Notes under the pieces: model-generated
Seen by the model: the letters and a program-made list of their open reading frames with translations, nothing else
Told to the model about the DNA's origin: nothing
The model's database searches: none
Shown: one piece after another, positions 1-35,730 of the stretch
Layout of the letters: the number at the start of each line of letters is the position of its first letter
How positions within the stretch are numbered: the first letter of the stretch is position 1
Made by a program: the position numbers and the translations under genes
Assembly: GCF_048128805.1 (NCBI RefSeq)
Contig: NC_136012.1
Location: 8,192,121-8,256,120, forward strand
Direction of reading: 5' to 3'
Length of the DNA stretch: 64,000 nucleotides
From: Centroberyx gerrardi
Taxonomy: Eukaryota; Chordata; Actinopteri; Beryciformes; Berycidae

Positions 1-420
1 AGTACTTTGAGATCTGCATAGGAGATCTCCTGCTTGTCTGGTAATGGGAGAGGCATAAAACTGATTTAGGTTTGAGCTTGAGAAGACATTGTTGGATACC
101 CAACATGCACTGTCTGTTTTTTTAAGACAGATTAGGCTACTGCTGATAAGACAGCTTTACTGACACAAACTTTCTATATCAACCACCTTATTTCCAAAAG
201 AGTTGGCTATGTTTTAGATGCTTGGCCATAACCATTTTGTAACCCTGGAGTATGATACATAGAGAGTGCAGGACAAACTTGTACACAGAGGTACAAGCAT
301 GGATATGAAAGGTGCTGAACACAGATAAAAACTCTGACTCCCACCTCCACTTTCAGGGCACATTCCATTCCAGAAAATTGTTCCCCCATGTTTGCATTCA
401 TTCTTCCTTTTAGATCAAGC

Positions 421-457
<37 letters not shown>

Positions 458-1167
458 GTGTGTGTGTGCGTGTATTAGGAGTAAGGGCGCAATGCCCTCA
501 GTCACCTTTGATATAGTACAGCATGCAAACGCTCACTCAATATGTTTATAAGGGTGAAACTCTAAAGCTGAGAGATTTTGTGTACAGTCTCCCCATTAGG
601 ATTGGTTTATTTTAGCTAAATACTGTGGTCAAAAGAGACAGGAAGCAGTTTGGCAGCGTATCAAGAACTCATAAATAGATGCAACAAAGCATGAAACAAA
701 AACTTTGGATGCTTTTTGTCCAAACTCGTAACGAGCTGTTCCATGCGTTGTAACTACCTGTGGCGTTAATTGACTGCTGGCTATTTGCTTTCCCAACGTT
801 TTTTTTGTGCTGAGTCATTCTGACTGTGTGTGAGACATATTCATAAGATAATGATTACTTAATATTCTAACAGCAAGGACTATTTTCCTCACTTAGTATT
901 TGTTAGTTTGGAGAATTTCACGTGTGCAACAAGTAGCCTACTGCCCCAAACTGTAACTGTTAATCCGGCAGACAAGCACTGTCAATGTCACTCTCACCGC
1001 GATAATTGGGTCATGTAACTAATTACAGTTGGCTAACGTTGGATTTTTTACGTCATTCACAAATTCACGTGTTAAAACCAAAACTCAGATATCAGTAGGC
1101 TAAAACAGTCGCACTGACGAACTGTAAGTCAAATGAAACAAAAGGCTTCTTGCACAGTGTGCAAACT
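1..1167. other. left-edge non-coding stretch
   Basis: I see no convincing coding exon on either strand. The stretch holds a GT microsatellite near 421-472 and AT-rich sequence. If the small start exon at 1171-1183 is real, this is the beginning of the first intron of a leftward gene whose later exons lie outside the window. Confidence 0.5.
421..472. repeat. (GT)n microsatellite
   Basis: About 50 bp of GT/TG dinucleotides with two GC interruptions. Simple repeat; no gene nearby. Confidence 0.95.
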
Positions 1168-1170
1168 CAC

Positions 1171-1183
1171 CTGCGTTTGCCAT
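1171..1183 (-). CDS. possible first coding exon of a leftward gene (4 codons plus 1 nt)
   Basis: On the minus strand the sequence reads ATG GCA AAC GCA G and then a strong donor, GTGAGT. It encodes Met-Ala-Asn-Ala and then splits a codon. Very short first coding exons like this occur in several vertebrate gene families. Upstream on the same strand are ATTGG (CCAAT) boxes and a GC-rich motif, consistent with a promoter. No downstream exon can be recognised before the window edge, so the gene cannot be named. A chance ATG beside a donor-like site is a real alternative. Confidence 0.3.
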
Positions 1184-1400
1184 TTTGATTGTGTGTGCTG
1201 TGTGTATGAATCAATTGTATTTTCATATGCTGTTAAAAAAAATGTTCTTCCTGCCATCGTTTGCTGAAAAATCATTGGTTTAGATACCGAGGGAAGGCGG
1301 GACCTAGCTTAATTGACTTAAACCTTTAGCCAATCAGATCAAGTTCCCACTTTCACTGTTCTCGGCAAGAGTTTCAAAATAAAAGTTCAGCCGTATACTT
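1184..1400 (-). promoter_or_regulatory. possible promoter with CCAAT boxes
   Basis: Read leftward, this stretch has a GATTGGCT box near 1330-1337 (CCAAT complement), CCAATGAT near 1274-1281, and a GC-type motif GTCCCGCCTTCC near 1294-1305. These sit 90-160 bp upstream of the candidate ATG at 1183. Supported by motif spacing only. Confidence 0.25.
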
Positions 1401-1449
1401 CGGCGGGCTGGGTCTCTCAACTCTTTCCATTGAAAACAATGATTCAAAC

Positions 1450-1872
1450 AAGACTTTTTACAAGCTTTTATTAAAAAGACGTTAAAAGACGTTTTTAGTT
1501 TATTACAAAAGTTTCTGTCAGTATATCTTAAAGATTAATATTTACAATTAAATTCATCTGCCATAGAATTAAAACACTGTAATAAGCCTACAGAAGTTAA
1601 TTTGCCAGCAAATAAACCTGTAGTTTTTCTAGGCACAAAACCAACCGGCTGACCATTTGTTAGTGTTATTCCACTAAGTTCTTATTTCAGCATATTTCAA
1701 TCCTAATAAAAGAAAATACAATAAAAAAAAAAAGAAAATACAATAATTGTATATTCCTTGAAACAGGAACATAAACAACTTCTGAATTGTATCATTAATC
1801 ACAGCACCATCCCACTTGAGTTTTTGAGTTTTGTTCCTCAACAGCCTGTATCTGTCTCTGCACCGCTCCGGC
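1450..1872 (-). other. probable 3' UTR of the lrrn4cl-like gene
   Basis: About 420 nt follow the stop codon at 1873-1875 before a canonical poly(A) signal (AATAAA on the minus strand, 1472 to 1467). It is AT-rich with A/T runs and has no further open frame that looks genuine. The end is inferred from the signal. Confidence 0.5.
1467..1472 (-). terminator. candidate poly(A) signal for the lrrn4cl-like gene
   Basis: TTTATT on the + strand is AATAAA on the minus strand, about 400 nt downstream of the stop codon. It is the first canonical hexamer I see in the transcript direction. Confidence 0.5.
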
Positions 1873-2658
1873 TCACAGGTTTCCCTCTGTGGCGTACGAG
1901 GGGTTCCCCAGTCCCTCAGTGGAGTCCCTCTTGGATTTTCCACACACTTGGTACTTCCAGAGGATCACGGCCGCCACACAGAGGACTAGGAGGAAGGCCA
2001 CTCCCCCCCCTATGACCCCTGCCCTCAGCGCATGGTCGGAGGAATCAGGGAGGGTGTAGCGCTGGCAGGAGAACTCTGAGGGGGTGCTGTGTCCCACCTT
2101 GTTCACCGCCTCCACACACACCTTGGCCCCGGCCTCCAAGGACCCCACCAGCCCCCGCCGCATCGCTTCCCCAAACTCCAGCGGTTCCCTTCCACTTCCC
2201 TCCACTACCACTCTGTACCCAGATACCGCTGAAGAAGGGGCACACCAATGGACCTCCACCTTCCCTCCGCCGTCCCCATCGCTGACCAGCGCTTTGAGGT
2301 GTGGAGCATGAGGGGGCTCTTCAGGCCCACTGAAGCCGGGGCAGAGGCACCCGGTCTGGGCTGCAAGACGGGTGCAGGGCTCCTGGTTCTCCAGGCAGGA
2401 GTCGTACTGGCAGAGCTGCGTTTCGCGGTGGAGTGGAGGCTTAGCGGAGGAAGGCACGACAGGAGGGGGGCTGTGACGGTCCAAGACGTCTTCGTAGTCT
2501 TCTGTGCCCCCACCAGTCACAAACAAGATTGGCGGGAGGGTGATGGGAGGGGAAGTGGGTACGGCATGGGCAAAGAGGAGAGGCGAGGAAAAACGGAGGA
2601 AGGGGTCAGGGGTCAGAAAAAGTAGAAGCACAGCCAGGTTCCTGCACAGTGACATCAT
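1873..2658 (-). CDS. lrrn4cl: LRRN4 C-terminal-like protein, single-pass membrane protein (261 aa)
   Basis: Single-exon CDS. The first Met (ATG at 2658-2656) lies 2 nt after a splice acceptor (TGTCCACAG), so an upstream non-coding exon is likely. The protein has an N-terminal hydrophobic signal peptide (about 1-32) and a Pro-rich acidic linker. A Cys cluster follows (C83, C88, C95, C104, C106) with the motif CQYDSC and later GCLCPG. Residues about 117-203 resemble one fibronectin type III domain containing VEVHWCAP. The membrane helix is about 214-234, followed by a short basic tail ending GNPSYATEGNL. The YDxC, CLCPG and VHWCAP motifs match what I recall of mammalian LRRN4CL. No leucine-rich repeats are present, which argues against full LRRN4. 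Its function is unknown; the topology implies a type I plasma-membrane protein. It is divergent from slc16a2, about 9 kb away. The ORF runs upstream through the acceptor to 2733, but those residues are probably intronic. Confidence 0.82.
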   Translation of the reverse strand: MMSLCRNLAVLLLFLTPDPFLRFSSPLLFAHAVPTSPPITLPPILFVTGGGTEDYEDVLDRHSPPPVVPSSAKPPLHRETQLCQYDSCLENQEPCTRLAAQTGCLCPGFSGPEEPPHAPHLKALVSDGDGGGKVEVHWCAPSSAVSGYRVVVEGSGREPLEFGEAMRRGLVGSLEAGAKVCVEAVNKVGHSTPSEFSCQRYTLPDSSDHALRAGVIGGGVAFLLVLCVAAVILWKYQVCGKSKRDSTEGLGNPSYATEGNL

Positions 2659-3106
2659 CTCTGTGGACAGAAAGGACAAGATGAAGATAAGAATTTGTGT
2701 GGGAAAACAGTGGTCACCGCAAAAATCACTCATGGGTCACCAACACAGTTAAAATTATGTTTGCCCACAGAAAATCATAAGAAAACATAAGAAAATCTGT
2801 CTTCCTTCATTCTTTCTCAGATGTAGCTTTGCCCTTGTGTGTCAGAAATATTCCTGTAGGTGCCAGTTCTGAGAAGAGGCTTAAAGACAGGAGGTGGAGA
2901 CTGGTGTGGTAAGGTGGAAAAGAGGAACTGGTATTAACAAAGAAGCAAAAGCTGTGTAGCAGTTGGCGTATTGTAGCAACAGTAGTAATAGTGACTCAAC
3001 ACTCAAAGCAGCACAGAAAACAGAAGATGGAACGCTGACATGTCGGTCACAGTAGAGAAGAAGGCAAAACTAGGCATACCAATAATGAACCACAGTGGTA
3101 CTAAAG

Positions 3107-3212
3107 ATTTTTTATGTGTGTTATCTTTATTGGATAGATCACAGTAGAGAAAGACAGGAAAGAACGGGAAAGAGAGAGGTATGATGTGACAAAGGTCCCA
3201 GGCCAGATTGGA
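3107..3212 (-). repeat. SINE body fragment
   Basis: Shares most of its sequence, including TTTATTGGATAG, GAGAAAGACAGGAAA and TGACAAAGGTCC, with the longer copy at 13203-13367, in the same orientation. It lacks the tRNA-like head, so it is a truncated copy. Confidence 0.75.
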
Positions 3213-3699
3213 GCCACCAGGACGCCACCAGAAACTACTTTTAAATCACAGTTTATCTTTAAATGGCTTTGTGTATAATGAAACATGTTTGTGACATGTA
3301 AATATGCTTGTGATATGTATTAGTTTACATACTGAAGACAGCTCTGGATGAATAAATGCTGAGCGTTGGAAGATAAAAGCAAAGCATTGGTGACCCCATC
3401 AGTGTTTCATTCTCTGCTGGCAGCGAGCCAGACGGTTTCTGTGGGAACCTGAATTCGACTGCAAAGGCTTTTACCCTTGTTTTTTAAGGAAGATCAGCTT
3501 ACACTGTCTGGTTTGTTTTGTAACACGCAACTACCCAGAAGAACTTTTTTCCAAACCACCGACGAGCACATCTCTACCAAGAAACATGCACACACTTATC
3601 ACCATAGGGATGGAGGGATTGAGAAGAAAAGTGAACCAAAGTGCTGAAAAGGGTTTACTGTACCTGTTGGATGGGGATGGATATAGTTCACGTCTGTTC

Positions 3700-3847
3700 T
3701 CTCTCTGTTTCTTCTTCTTCTTCTTCTTCTCTCACGTCGCCTGCTTGCTGGCTTCCCTCTCTAGAGCGTCTCCTGGTCTCACCGTCTTATTTTGTTCCCA
3801 TCAAACTCTCTCCTCCTCCTCCTCAACACCCCCTCTGTGCCTCTCCC

Positions 3848-3878
<31 letters not shown>

Positions 3879-3960
3879 GTCTTTTTCCACTTCTTGCCTC
3901 TCTCTCATACATCACCACCCCGCCCCCCGTCCCACCCACCCCCGTCATTGCTCCTTTATA
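3700..3960. repeat. pyrimidine-rich CTT/CT/C tracts
   Basis: Clustered (CTT)n near 3712-3731, (CTC)n near 3811-3822, (CT)n near 3841-3880 and C-rich sequence. Open frames here are low-complexity Ser/Leu/Pro and are not genes. Confidence 0.9.
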
Positions 3961-4210
3961 GTTCCTTCACAGTGTGTATGTGTGTGTGGAGAGGGGTGGG
4001 AGTGTGTCAGTGTTTGCCTGTGTGCTGCATAGCATATTAATTTGCTCGGCAGCAGCAGGAGGCAGGCTTATGCTTGTTGCAGCTATGTGTTTGTGAAATC
4101 GTTATAGCGTATAGGTGTCTGTTTTTGATTATTTGGTCTTAAAGCTATGGTAAAAGCTCTGAGGGTGTTCTCACTTAAATTGTGTGAAAACAAAACATAG
4201 ACTCGTTTCA

Positions 4211-4242
4211 GTGTGTGTGTGTGTGTGTGTGGGGGGGGGGGG
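4211..4242. repeat. (GT)n followed by a G run
   Basis: A GT tract passes directly into about 12 G residues, followed within 30 bp by C-rich CCACCCCCACCCC sequence. This is a potential slippage or hairpin-prone site. Confidence 0.9.
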
Positions 4243-5519
4243 TGAAGAATGCATCTTGTATGTTTATTATAACCCCCCCACCCCCACCCCCTCCACCCCC
4301 ATCACCCCCATTGTGACGAGCAGGAGGGGAAGGATAAAGCCTTTTACGGGGCAGAGCTGGCAAACCGAACAAGTTGTTACGTATCCCAGGAACCCGCATG
4401 GCAGGGATGAGCAGAGCAGAGCCAGGAGGCAGGAGTCTTCTTCTTCTCTGGTTTATTCCACTCAACGCCAACCTCAACCAAAACTCAACAGATGTACTGT
4501 GGTGGGGACACTTTACTTGGATAGTCCAATGTTGAAACGGAACTCTCAGATGTTCAACAAAGCGTCACTTGCCTATTTGCTGCATCTCCACAGACCATGT
4601 AACCCAAACCTTGACCTTATTTCTAACCCCGACCCTAACATTAACCCAGATACTGAATATCTATACTTTTCACACTATTATGAGTATCACGTGAAACCCA
4701 GTAGGCGTTTTACTGACACATTACAGCCCCTTGATACTCTGAGCTGAGTATCAGGTTTGGATTATACATATAATGTGTTACCAATTAAGGTAACACAGTT
4801 TGTCCCAAAACAAAACCGCTTTTAGCTTGAGGTTCAGGCGTCCCACACTCATTACTGTGGAATCAACACAATGCCAGATGACTCCCATCTTTTCTTGTAA
4901 TATACTCCTTCCTTTGAATGAGTTGAATTGACCGAATGTTACATGCGGTTTCTGAAATTCACCAGAAGTTTAAGCGATTCATTACAACTCCTGTTTGAGA
5001 CAATGTGTTTCAAGGAACTATGTGTTCAAATTCCTGATTTCTTTTCGCCGACGGATACAGAAATGCTCTCTCTCAACACATTTCTAACATGGTAATAATT
5101 AGTACACAGTAAATGAACCAGCAGCTGCATCATTTCCAGCTAGCGAGTTTATGAGACTATAATGATCTAAGCCTGGCTTTACTTGAATGGAAGACATTTC
5201 AAAAACAAACCTACAAGCATACAGACACAAACACAAACATATAACAAACTTTTATCCTCGTTTGTGTCCCATTTCCTTTACACTGCATCACACATACACT
5301 TAAAAATGTATTACTAAATTTGTGGTGACAAAGTAAGTATGTCACTGTCACTGTGGTTGAAACATTGAGCAATTAGTCTGTGACCAATTAACCTATTTAT
5401 AACGTGCGTGAGTGTCTATGGGAAGAGGTAGGCCTATACATAGACGTTAAGAAGGCTACAACAGTGTCACATGCTATTTGTATGTGTGAGCTCATACTTA
5501 TGCATAGGCAAGGATATGT

Positions 5520-5524
<5 letters not shown>

Positions 5525-5574
<50 letters not shown>

Positions 5575-5578
5575 ACAC
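5525..5578. repeat. (CA)n microsatellite
   Basis: About 22 consecutive AC units with minor interruptions at the ends. Confidence 0.95.
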
Positions 5579-5801
5579 TCATCACAATGAAAACTAATAG
5601 GGCTCTGGACATTTTCGCTGTGTATTCTTTTATTCCAGCGGTGCAGTGAAGAGATTCAGACTCCCAAATATTCTATGAACTCTATTCTGATATAATGTAT
5701 AACATGCAGTAGGTTACTTGAAACAACTTTCAAGCCAATTCAGTTTGTCATATAATTAGCTGACCCGGGTATTTGACTGATCGATAAATACTTGTTCACA
5801 T

Positions 5802-6262
5802 CAAGGTTATTACCGTAAATTAGAAAAACTAAAACTAAGATGAAAACTATAGGTGTTTAAAAAAAAGATTATCATGAACTGAAATAAAAATAAAAACTAG
5901 ACTTTGTGGTAAAGCTAAAACTGAACTAAAACTGTCTAGGTATATGTCTAGGTATAAATCTAACTAAAATAAAATGTTTATGTGAAGTGCTTTTAGTTTT
6001 ATGTGCCGTATAAAAAAAAGAGAAAGAAGTATTTTGAAGTGGTCCCAACTTTAAGTTAGTTGAGGATGTATTGAAAAATGAATGTAAAATTGAAAAAACA
6101 TATAGGCAAAATACCTATTTTGAACTTCTATCATTATACCTTTAAAAATACTACACCTACTAAAATAGTAAAACTAAAACTGAAACTAAACAGAAACTGA
6201 AATAAAAATGGAAAACAATGTAAAAATAAAAACTAATAATAAAACTTCCAAAACTATAATAA
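5802..6262 (+). repeat. interspersed AAACTAAA-rich repeat, copy 1
   Basis: Begins CAAGGTTATTA and ends AAACTATAATAA. In between are many (A)ACTAAAAC, GAAATAAAAA and ACCTTTA/CTATCATT motifs. The same start, internal order and end recur in the same orientation at 52196-52649, so it is a dispersed repeat family and not simple AT-rich drift. I see no coding capacity or clear terminal inverted repeats. Confidence 0.8.
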
Positions 6263-7079
6263 AGTTAAACAGAAAGTGAAGACTCATGATCATGGCCAGG
6301 TTGTTGACTGAGTGATGAATGTATGGAGTCACGTATCCAGGTCTCAGGTGGAACGGAGCATGGATTAGGAGTCAAACTGCACCCAGATTGTTGCCGCTGA
6401 TAAGCTGCATTGTTTTGTCTCCGATGGTTTTCCATCGTGCCCACATGTACCGGTGACTCAAGACGCTTCGGCGCTCACATGTGACCCGTCCCTCGATGCT
6501 TTTGTTGTAATCCAACAACATCATAGACATCCTGAAAGAGTTAGAGTCTCCCCTCCCTCCGCCTCTGACAGCTGCGGGGCGACCTGCTGAATTTTTTACA
6601 AAGTGTGAGAGTGTGAGTCACGGTAGATAATGACTAACCATGCCAGCTCCTATCCCCACTCCCACTACCACGGCATGTCGGAGCATGCTGGACATGCATC
6701 AGATAACCTGCACGTCGTCTTACCAACGCCAAACCGACCGCCGTGAACCCACCGCAATACATTCCTGTTCAATTTCTTTCATTCTTAAATCGACCAAACA
6801 AGATATCGGTAAAAAAGGCGGGAATTTCACTCCACCCGTCTGGTGCGCCGAGCGGGTTAAAACCAAACACCTTTTCGTTCCCGCTCGCTCTCTCGCTCCC
6901 TCCGTCTCTCAGAGCGTGACAGCATGACTTTATCAGACTCAGAAATGTGTGGGCCTCCGGACGTCCCACTGACGTTACGCAATGGCTCATTCCCTCTCCT
7001 ACCCACACCTCTCTGAGGAAATCAAGAATTCTACTTTAAACAGGAAGCTATATTGAACATATCCCCCATGACCTTTGAC

Positions 7080-7091
7080 CCCCCCCCCCAC
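7080..7091. repeat. poly-C run
   Basis: A run of about 12 C residues following TGACCTTTGA. Confidence 0.9.
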
Positions 7092-8394
7092 TTCATACAA
7101 TAGGAATCCTGGGGGTAGTATTGGAATTCCTCGAACGGCTATTTTTAGCCGTAACATTGTGGAGGCAGTGCGGGCTTCGCGATCTCGCTGTTCCTCACGC
7201 GGCTAATTGGAAACAGGCCTGATGATGAGGTCGTCTTGTTTGAAGACAAATTCCCATGAAATCTGAGTCCATTTGCATCTGTGTGTGATTCAAGACAATT
7301 TAGGGCTGGCAGAGACCACCCTTCAACAGGAGGACTTGATTTCGAGTCTCCGTGTAAGCAAGCATCCGCCCAGCTGAAGTGACCTGAAGCAAAACACTGA
7401 ATCTTTACCTCCTCTGACCTCAGTGGAGTGGGGGCAGGCAAAAAGAGAAATTTCCAACGAGGGCTGATTAAGTTTCTTATCATTATTATACAAGACAACT
7501 CAGTGAAGATTTGGTTTGATTGGATCAAGCGGTGCGGCTGAGGGAGCAAATAGGCATGACGTGCGTTCAGACATCTCTGTTCAGTGGTGAAGAACAGAAC
7601 GCACCACACCTCACTCACGTCACAATGTACCAGGCTGTGAGGAGGAGGTGACGACACACAGCGGCACCTTATTTGTTTCACATTTGGAGTGGGAAGCCAT
7701 CATGTTCACCTACTGTTCATCTACTGGCTGGCTGATTGTACTGCCGCTGTCCTTATTTTTATCGGACGAACTGAGTTACAATAGGCATTGGTAAGTTACC
7801 TGCCAATGTATCTGGTGATCTAGATTAAAATCACAACCAATATCTACAGCCTATACATTACAGCTTGTCCTGGTGGCTGATATCAAAGGGGCACCTTGAT
7901 GAAAAATAAAGATCATTTACATGTGCGTAGTCTCAACCATATCTCACAATTTTAAGCAACCTTACTCAAATTCATTTTTGTATTGAAAGTAAAGGAGACC
8001 ATTTACTTCATGTAATATTAGACAGCTTAATGAAATCATGTCAGTGACATAGCTGGCCTACAACCTAGGATGCTGTAGTGGGGGGAATAGGGGTACTGAA
8101 TACCCAGGGCCCCAAGCTGAGAGGGGGCCCCCAAAGTGTCTGGACTAAAATGCCCTTTGTGCTCCTCAAGTGTATATTCATAAATGTTTTATACTTCTCT
8201 GTCACACTGCTCTTCTTTGAAACAGTGTTTGGTTGAAATGAATTGGCAAAACTGCAAACAAATACTGCTTTTCTCAAAAACATGATACGAATATGATATG
8301 AATATGAAACATTTGATACTGCAAGTGTTGTGTTATAAGTTATTCCTGTGAAGACTAAAACAAAATTAGTTCTCCCTAGACAGATTTTGAACAG

Positions 8395-8670
8395 CACTGT
8401 AAAAAAAAAAAGCTTGTCCCAACTTAAAATCCTTTGCTAACTGTTTACACACAGCTTCTTGAGTTAGCTCAACTTCTTGACAAAAAGATCTCATAACTAG
8501 AGATTGAAAGTGCGGAACAAGTTGTAATGTTGGCTTAACAAATACTGTTCATTTCACATGAAGTAAGTGGATGCAACAAAACCTAGTGAGCTGTACGAAC
8601 TCCATATTTGTCAAACAAAAAAAATGTAGTTGGATGTTGAAGTTGAGAAACCTCAAGCTTGTAAACAGTG
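8395..8670. mobile_element. non-autonomous inverted-repeat element (CACTGTAAAA ends)
   Basis: The left end reads CACTGTAAAAAA followed by GCTTGTCC. The right end reads CAAGCTTGTAAACAGTG, which is roughly its reverse complement. About 276 bp with no coding capacity. CACTG...CAGTG ends occur on two further elements in this window (41794-41926, 62849-63212), a pattern common in teleost non-autonomous DNA transposons. I see no clear target duplication. Confidence 0.55.
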
Positions 8671-10600
8671 CATTGTAAACAGTTACCAAAACATTTTATG
8701 TTGTGCAAGCAAACTTAAAATAGGTATTTTAATAAATAACAAATCATGTTAAGTATGTGAATGAATAAACACAACAACATTTTAAGAGAAATATAATTTA
8801 TTTTAACACCCGTTTCCCACAGGCGACTACTGGTGAAAGTATGGTTATGATGACAGCCAATGCTGATCTAGCACCATCAGGGTAGCGCCAAAAACCCATC
8901 ACTTTAATTAGGGATGTGTCCGATAATTGATCAGTAAATGAATGTATGGAGCTGAGTTTCTGTAGTGGTTGGGTAGATGTATAGATGTTTGTCTTAGATG
9001 GAATAATGGTGGTGTGGGGACGAGAGGAAAGTGGAGCGGGCCCAGAGTCACCTCCTGTGCCTATAACTCCTAGCTACACCCCTGCCTGCCACCTGTTGGG
9101 CTACTGGTGGGAAAACATTGTTTGTAGAGTGATAAGGGATTTTTAGGAATTCAAATCAAAGTCAAGTCTTGAAACTGAATAGCTACTAACCATTGACCAC
9201 TAAACTAATAACCATTATGAGAATCTTCCTTGGAGAATCAACTGCACTGAAAGCTAACTAGAGGTTAGAAGATGGGTGAAATGTCCCTTTAACCTCCATA
9301 CTTGTTCAGGTCCTTACAGTCCTGAATAACTCCAGCTGTGGAGTTGTAGCTCCGCTCAGTGGTGAACGCTTGTTATTGTAAGTCAAACTATTTCATTTTC
9401 GAGAAGATCAATGGGAGAATACATAAGAAGGGCTATTTGGATCGTATAAAAACGAGAAATTCTTTAAGAGGATCCCTGGGGAAATTCAATAACGGTTCCT
9501 TTCCTGCTTGAGGTGGGCTAACTGATTGGTCAATAAATGCAAAATGTTTGCTTAGTGGTGGGAAAACAGGTGGAAATGAGCTCCATACATGATCTACGAT
9601 AGCTTAAATATAGGCTAAAGACGATGATTCAAGGAACTCCTAATCAACTGATTTGACATTTTTGATTCAATGTCGACATATGAACATAATTTTTTTCCAG
9701 TAGCCTATAAGTAATTCTCCATATATTTACGAGACATACTTGCGACTCTTTCATCCCAATGTAAAAGAAAAAAAGCATGTAGGCTTTGGTGTAATCAAAG
9801 AAAATAATATTTTTTGCTCGGACAGTGTGAGTTTGTCCTCGTGCAGGTGCTTTGCTACTCTCTCTCTCTCCTCCCCCTCTCTCGCTCTCACTTCATAATG
9901 ATGAATCATCTTCATGCATAGACCATGACAAAGAAATATTTAATTTGTTTGAAACTATATATGGTACATGGTTTCAAACAAAACAATCATCTCAGCATGA
10001 TTCCATGTATTAACTCTTGTTAGGTTTTTTAAAATGTATATTTTGTATACCGTTTTGGCAATATTGTTTCTGATAAAGAGTCATGCTAATAAAGTAACTT
10101 CATTTAATTGATAAACACCTTAAACTTAAACTTAAACTTAACGCTCAAGATAGTTTCATCCCATTCCTTGCTCCACCCCTTGTCTGCTACACCGGAACAG
10201 CATAGGGGCGGGAAATCATTTCACACATGCGTACAACTGACTATAATGAGAAACGCTAAGGCATACAGCAGCTAACCTAGCTAAGAGCACGTTATTATAG
10301 TACGCATGCGCGAAAAAGAAGCACCTGCTTGCTAATATGCTATACTCATTCAGAAATTTGAAGACTAGTCTCTTACAGTCACGCTTATGATCTTAAACAT
10401 TACGCGGTTGGGCTAAACCAAATTAGCCTCTAACAGAAAAAAGATAGTCCTATTCAACAGATCAACAACTCGCTGATTTGTCTCATCTGCGTCTGCTTAA
10501 CGGAATTTAGGCGAATACGGAAATAGGCAGGAGTGAAACCTCTCGCTTAGCTTGGCTACTCTCTGAAAACGATACATAGCCTTTGTACAGGTAAACATGA

Positions 10601-11451
10601 TAATATACGGAAGTTACAATGTTGCGACGCCTGGACATGATACATTCCACAAGTTGTCATCTACATTTCTTACGAGTCGGCCTATTTTATCCGAAACAGT
10701 TGTCAATTGTCTGTGCAGTTGACGGGCGGTTTTATGCTGATGCACGTTCGGCTCTGCTTTAGCAGTCAGACAATGTAGTCTCAAATGACGCTGCAAAACA
10801 CTCGGCTCTCTTCGTGAGTCCGGTAACGGACGAAGTATAAACCCGTCCCACAGCCCGTACGGCGCGCGGCCATTGGTGCCGCCAGTCAGTCCGCCGGGGG
10901 GAGGGGGCGGGGGCAAGCTGTTGAATGAAGGCCGTATTCAGTGTTGACACTTTGGTCGAGACAACCTCCGGGACCTACACGGGCCTACCTATTTCATATT
11001 TATCCTGTATAAACATATCAAATGAAAGAGGAGGAGCCCGCCACCATTTCTTTACAGCTCGTGGGATGTTGTGGACCGTGTTTTTTGGACTGCGCGAGCG
11101 GACGATACTGTGTCGAGGCGGAGCGGACGCTTTCACAGGTTGATGATCCTTTTTTGGCACCGAGCAGGGAAGCCAAAAGTAAATACATGTTTTTGGCCTC
11201 TATACATTGTCCCTGGACTTACGGGGTTTCTGTATACTGAGAAATAGGTGGTGCCTGCTAATTCTTTGTAAAATCCAGACTGCGCGCGGCCAGAATGATA
11301 CACTTCACGTCTGCACGTTGGGGTCTTGGTGAAGTTGAAGCTCAGACTTGGACTACAAGCGGCGTGTGAGGGGGCTCGTCTGTCTGCAGCCTAGAGGACC
11401 GTCTGTTGTAGCACATTTTTGACAGACACGGCCAATCAAATCCGTACTCTT
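10601..11451 (+). promoter_or_regulatory. slc16a2: probable slc16a2 promoter region and upstream 5' UTR
   Basis: GC content and CpG density rise sharply compared with the AT-rich flank, with GC-rich blocks around 10860-10915 and 11280-11400, a CCAATCA box near 11432-11438 and TATA-like ATTTATCC/GTATAAAC near 10997-11015. This fits a CpG-rich promoter and leader just before the start codon at 11522. The transcription start cannot be fixed from sequence alone. Confidence 0.5.
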
Positions 11452-35585
<24,134 letters not shown>

Positions 35586-35601
35586 GTAGCACTATACAAA
35601 G

Positions 35602-35730
35602 GTAACATATGTGTACACGTGTGCATTTGGAAATTCACATCACACATGTATCCGCACTTATGTATGTGTAAGTATGTAAACACACACATTTCTCTTTCCT
35701 TATTCTTCTATTTTACTTTGCTTTCTTTAG
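35602..35730 (+). other. slc16a2: possible short intron in the slc16a2 3' UTR
   Basis: A donor-like AAAG|GTAACA occurs 16 nt after the stop codon. A good acceptor, TTGCTTTCTTTAG, preceded by a pyrimidine-rich tract, follows 129 nt later. A junction this close to the stop would not be expected to trigger nonsense-mediated decay. Equally, this may simply be continuous UTR. Confidence 0.3.

Larger units (their letters stand above)
2659..10600. other. gene-poor interval between lrrn4cl and slc16a2
   Basis: Nearly 8 kb with no coding exon I can support. It contains a SINE-like fragment, CT/CTT and GT/CA tracts, an AAACTAAA-rich interspersed repeat and a CACTGTAAAA-ended inverted-repeat element, all listed separately. 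The remainder is AT-rich unique-looking sequence. The untranslated first exon of lrrn4cl should lie somewhere upstream of 2660, but I cannot locate it. Confidence 0.7.

Noticed and set aside
1873..2733. Extending the lrrn4cl-like protein upstream to 2733
   Set aside because: The extra 25 residues cross a good splice acceptor (TGTCCACAG at 2661-2669) and the frame there does not begin with ATG; MMSLCRNLAVLLLFL is a natural signal-peptide start.
4184..4747. 187-codon + frame near 4.2-4.7 kb
   Set aside because: Starts in a GT repeat and runs through low-complexity CCACCCC sequence; no domain, no conservation clue.
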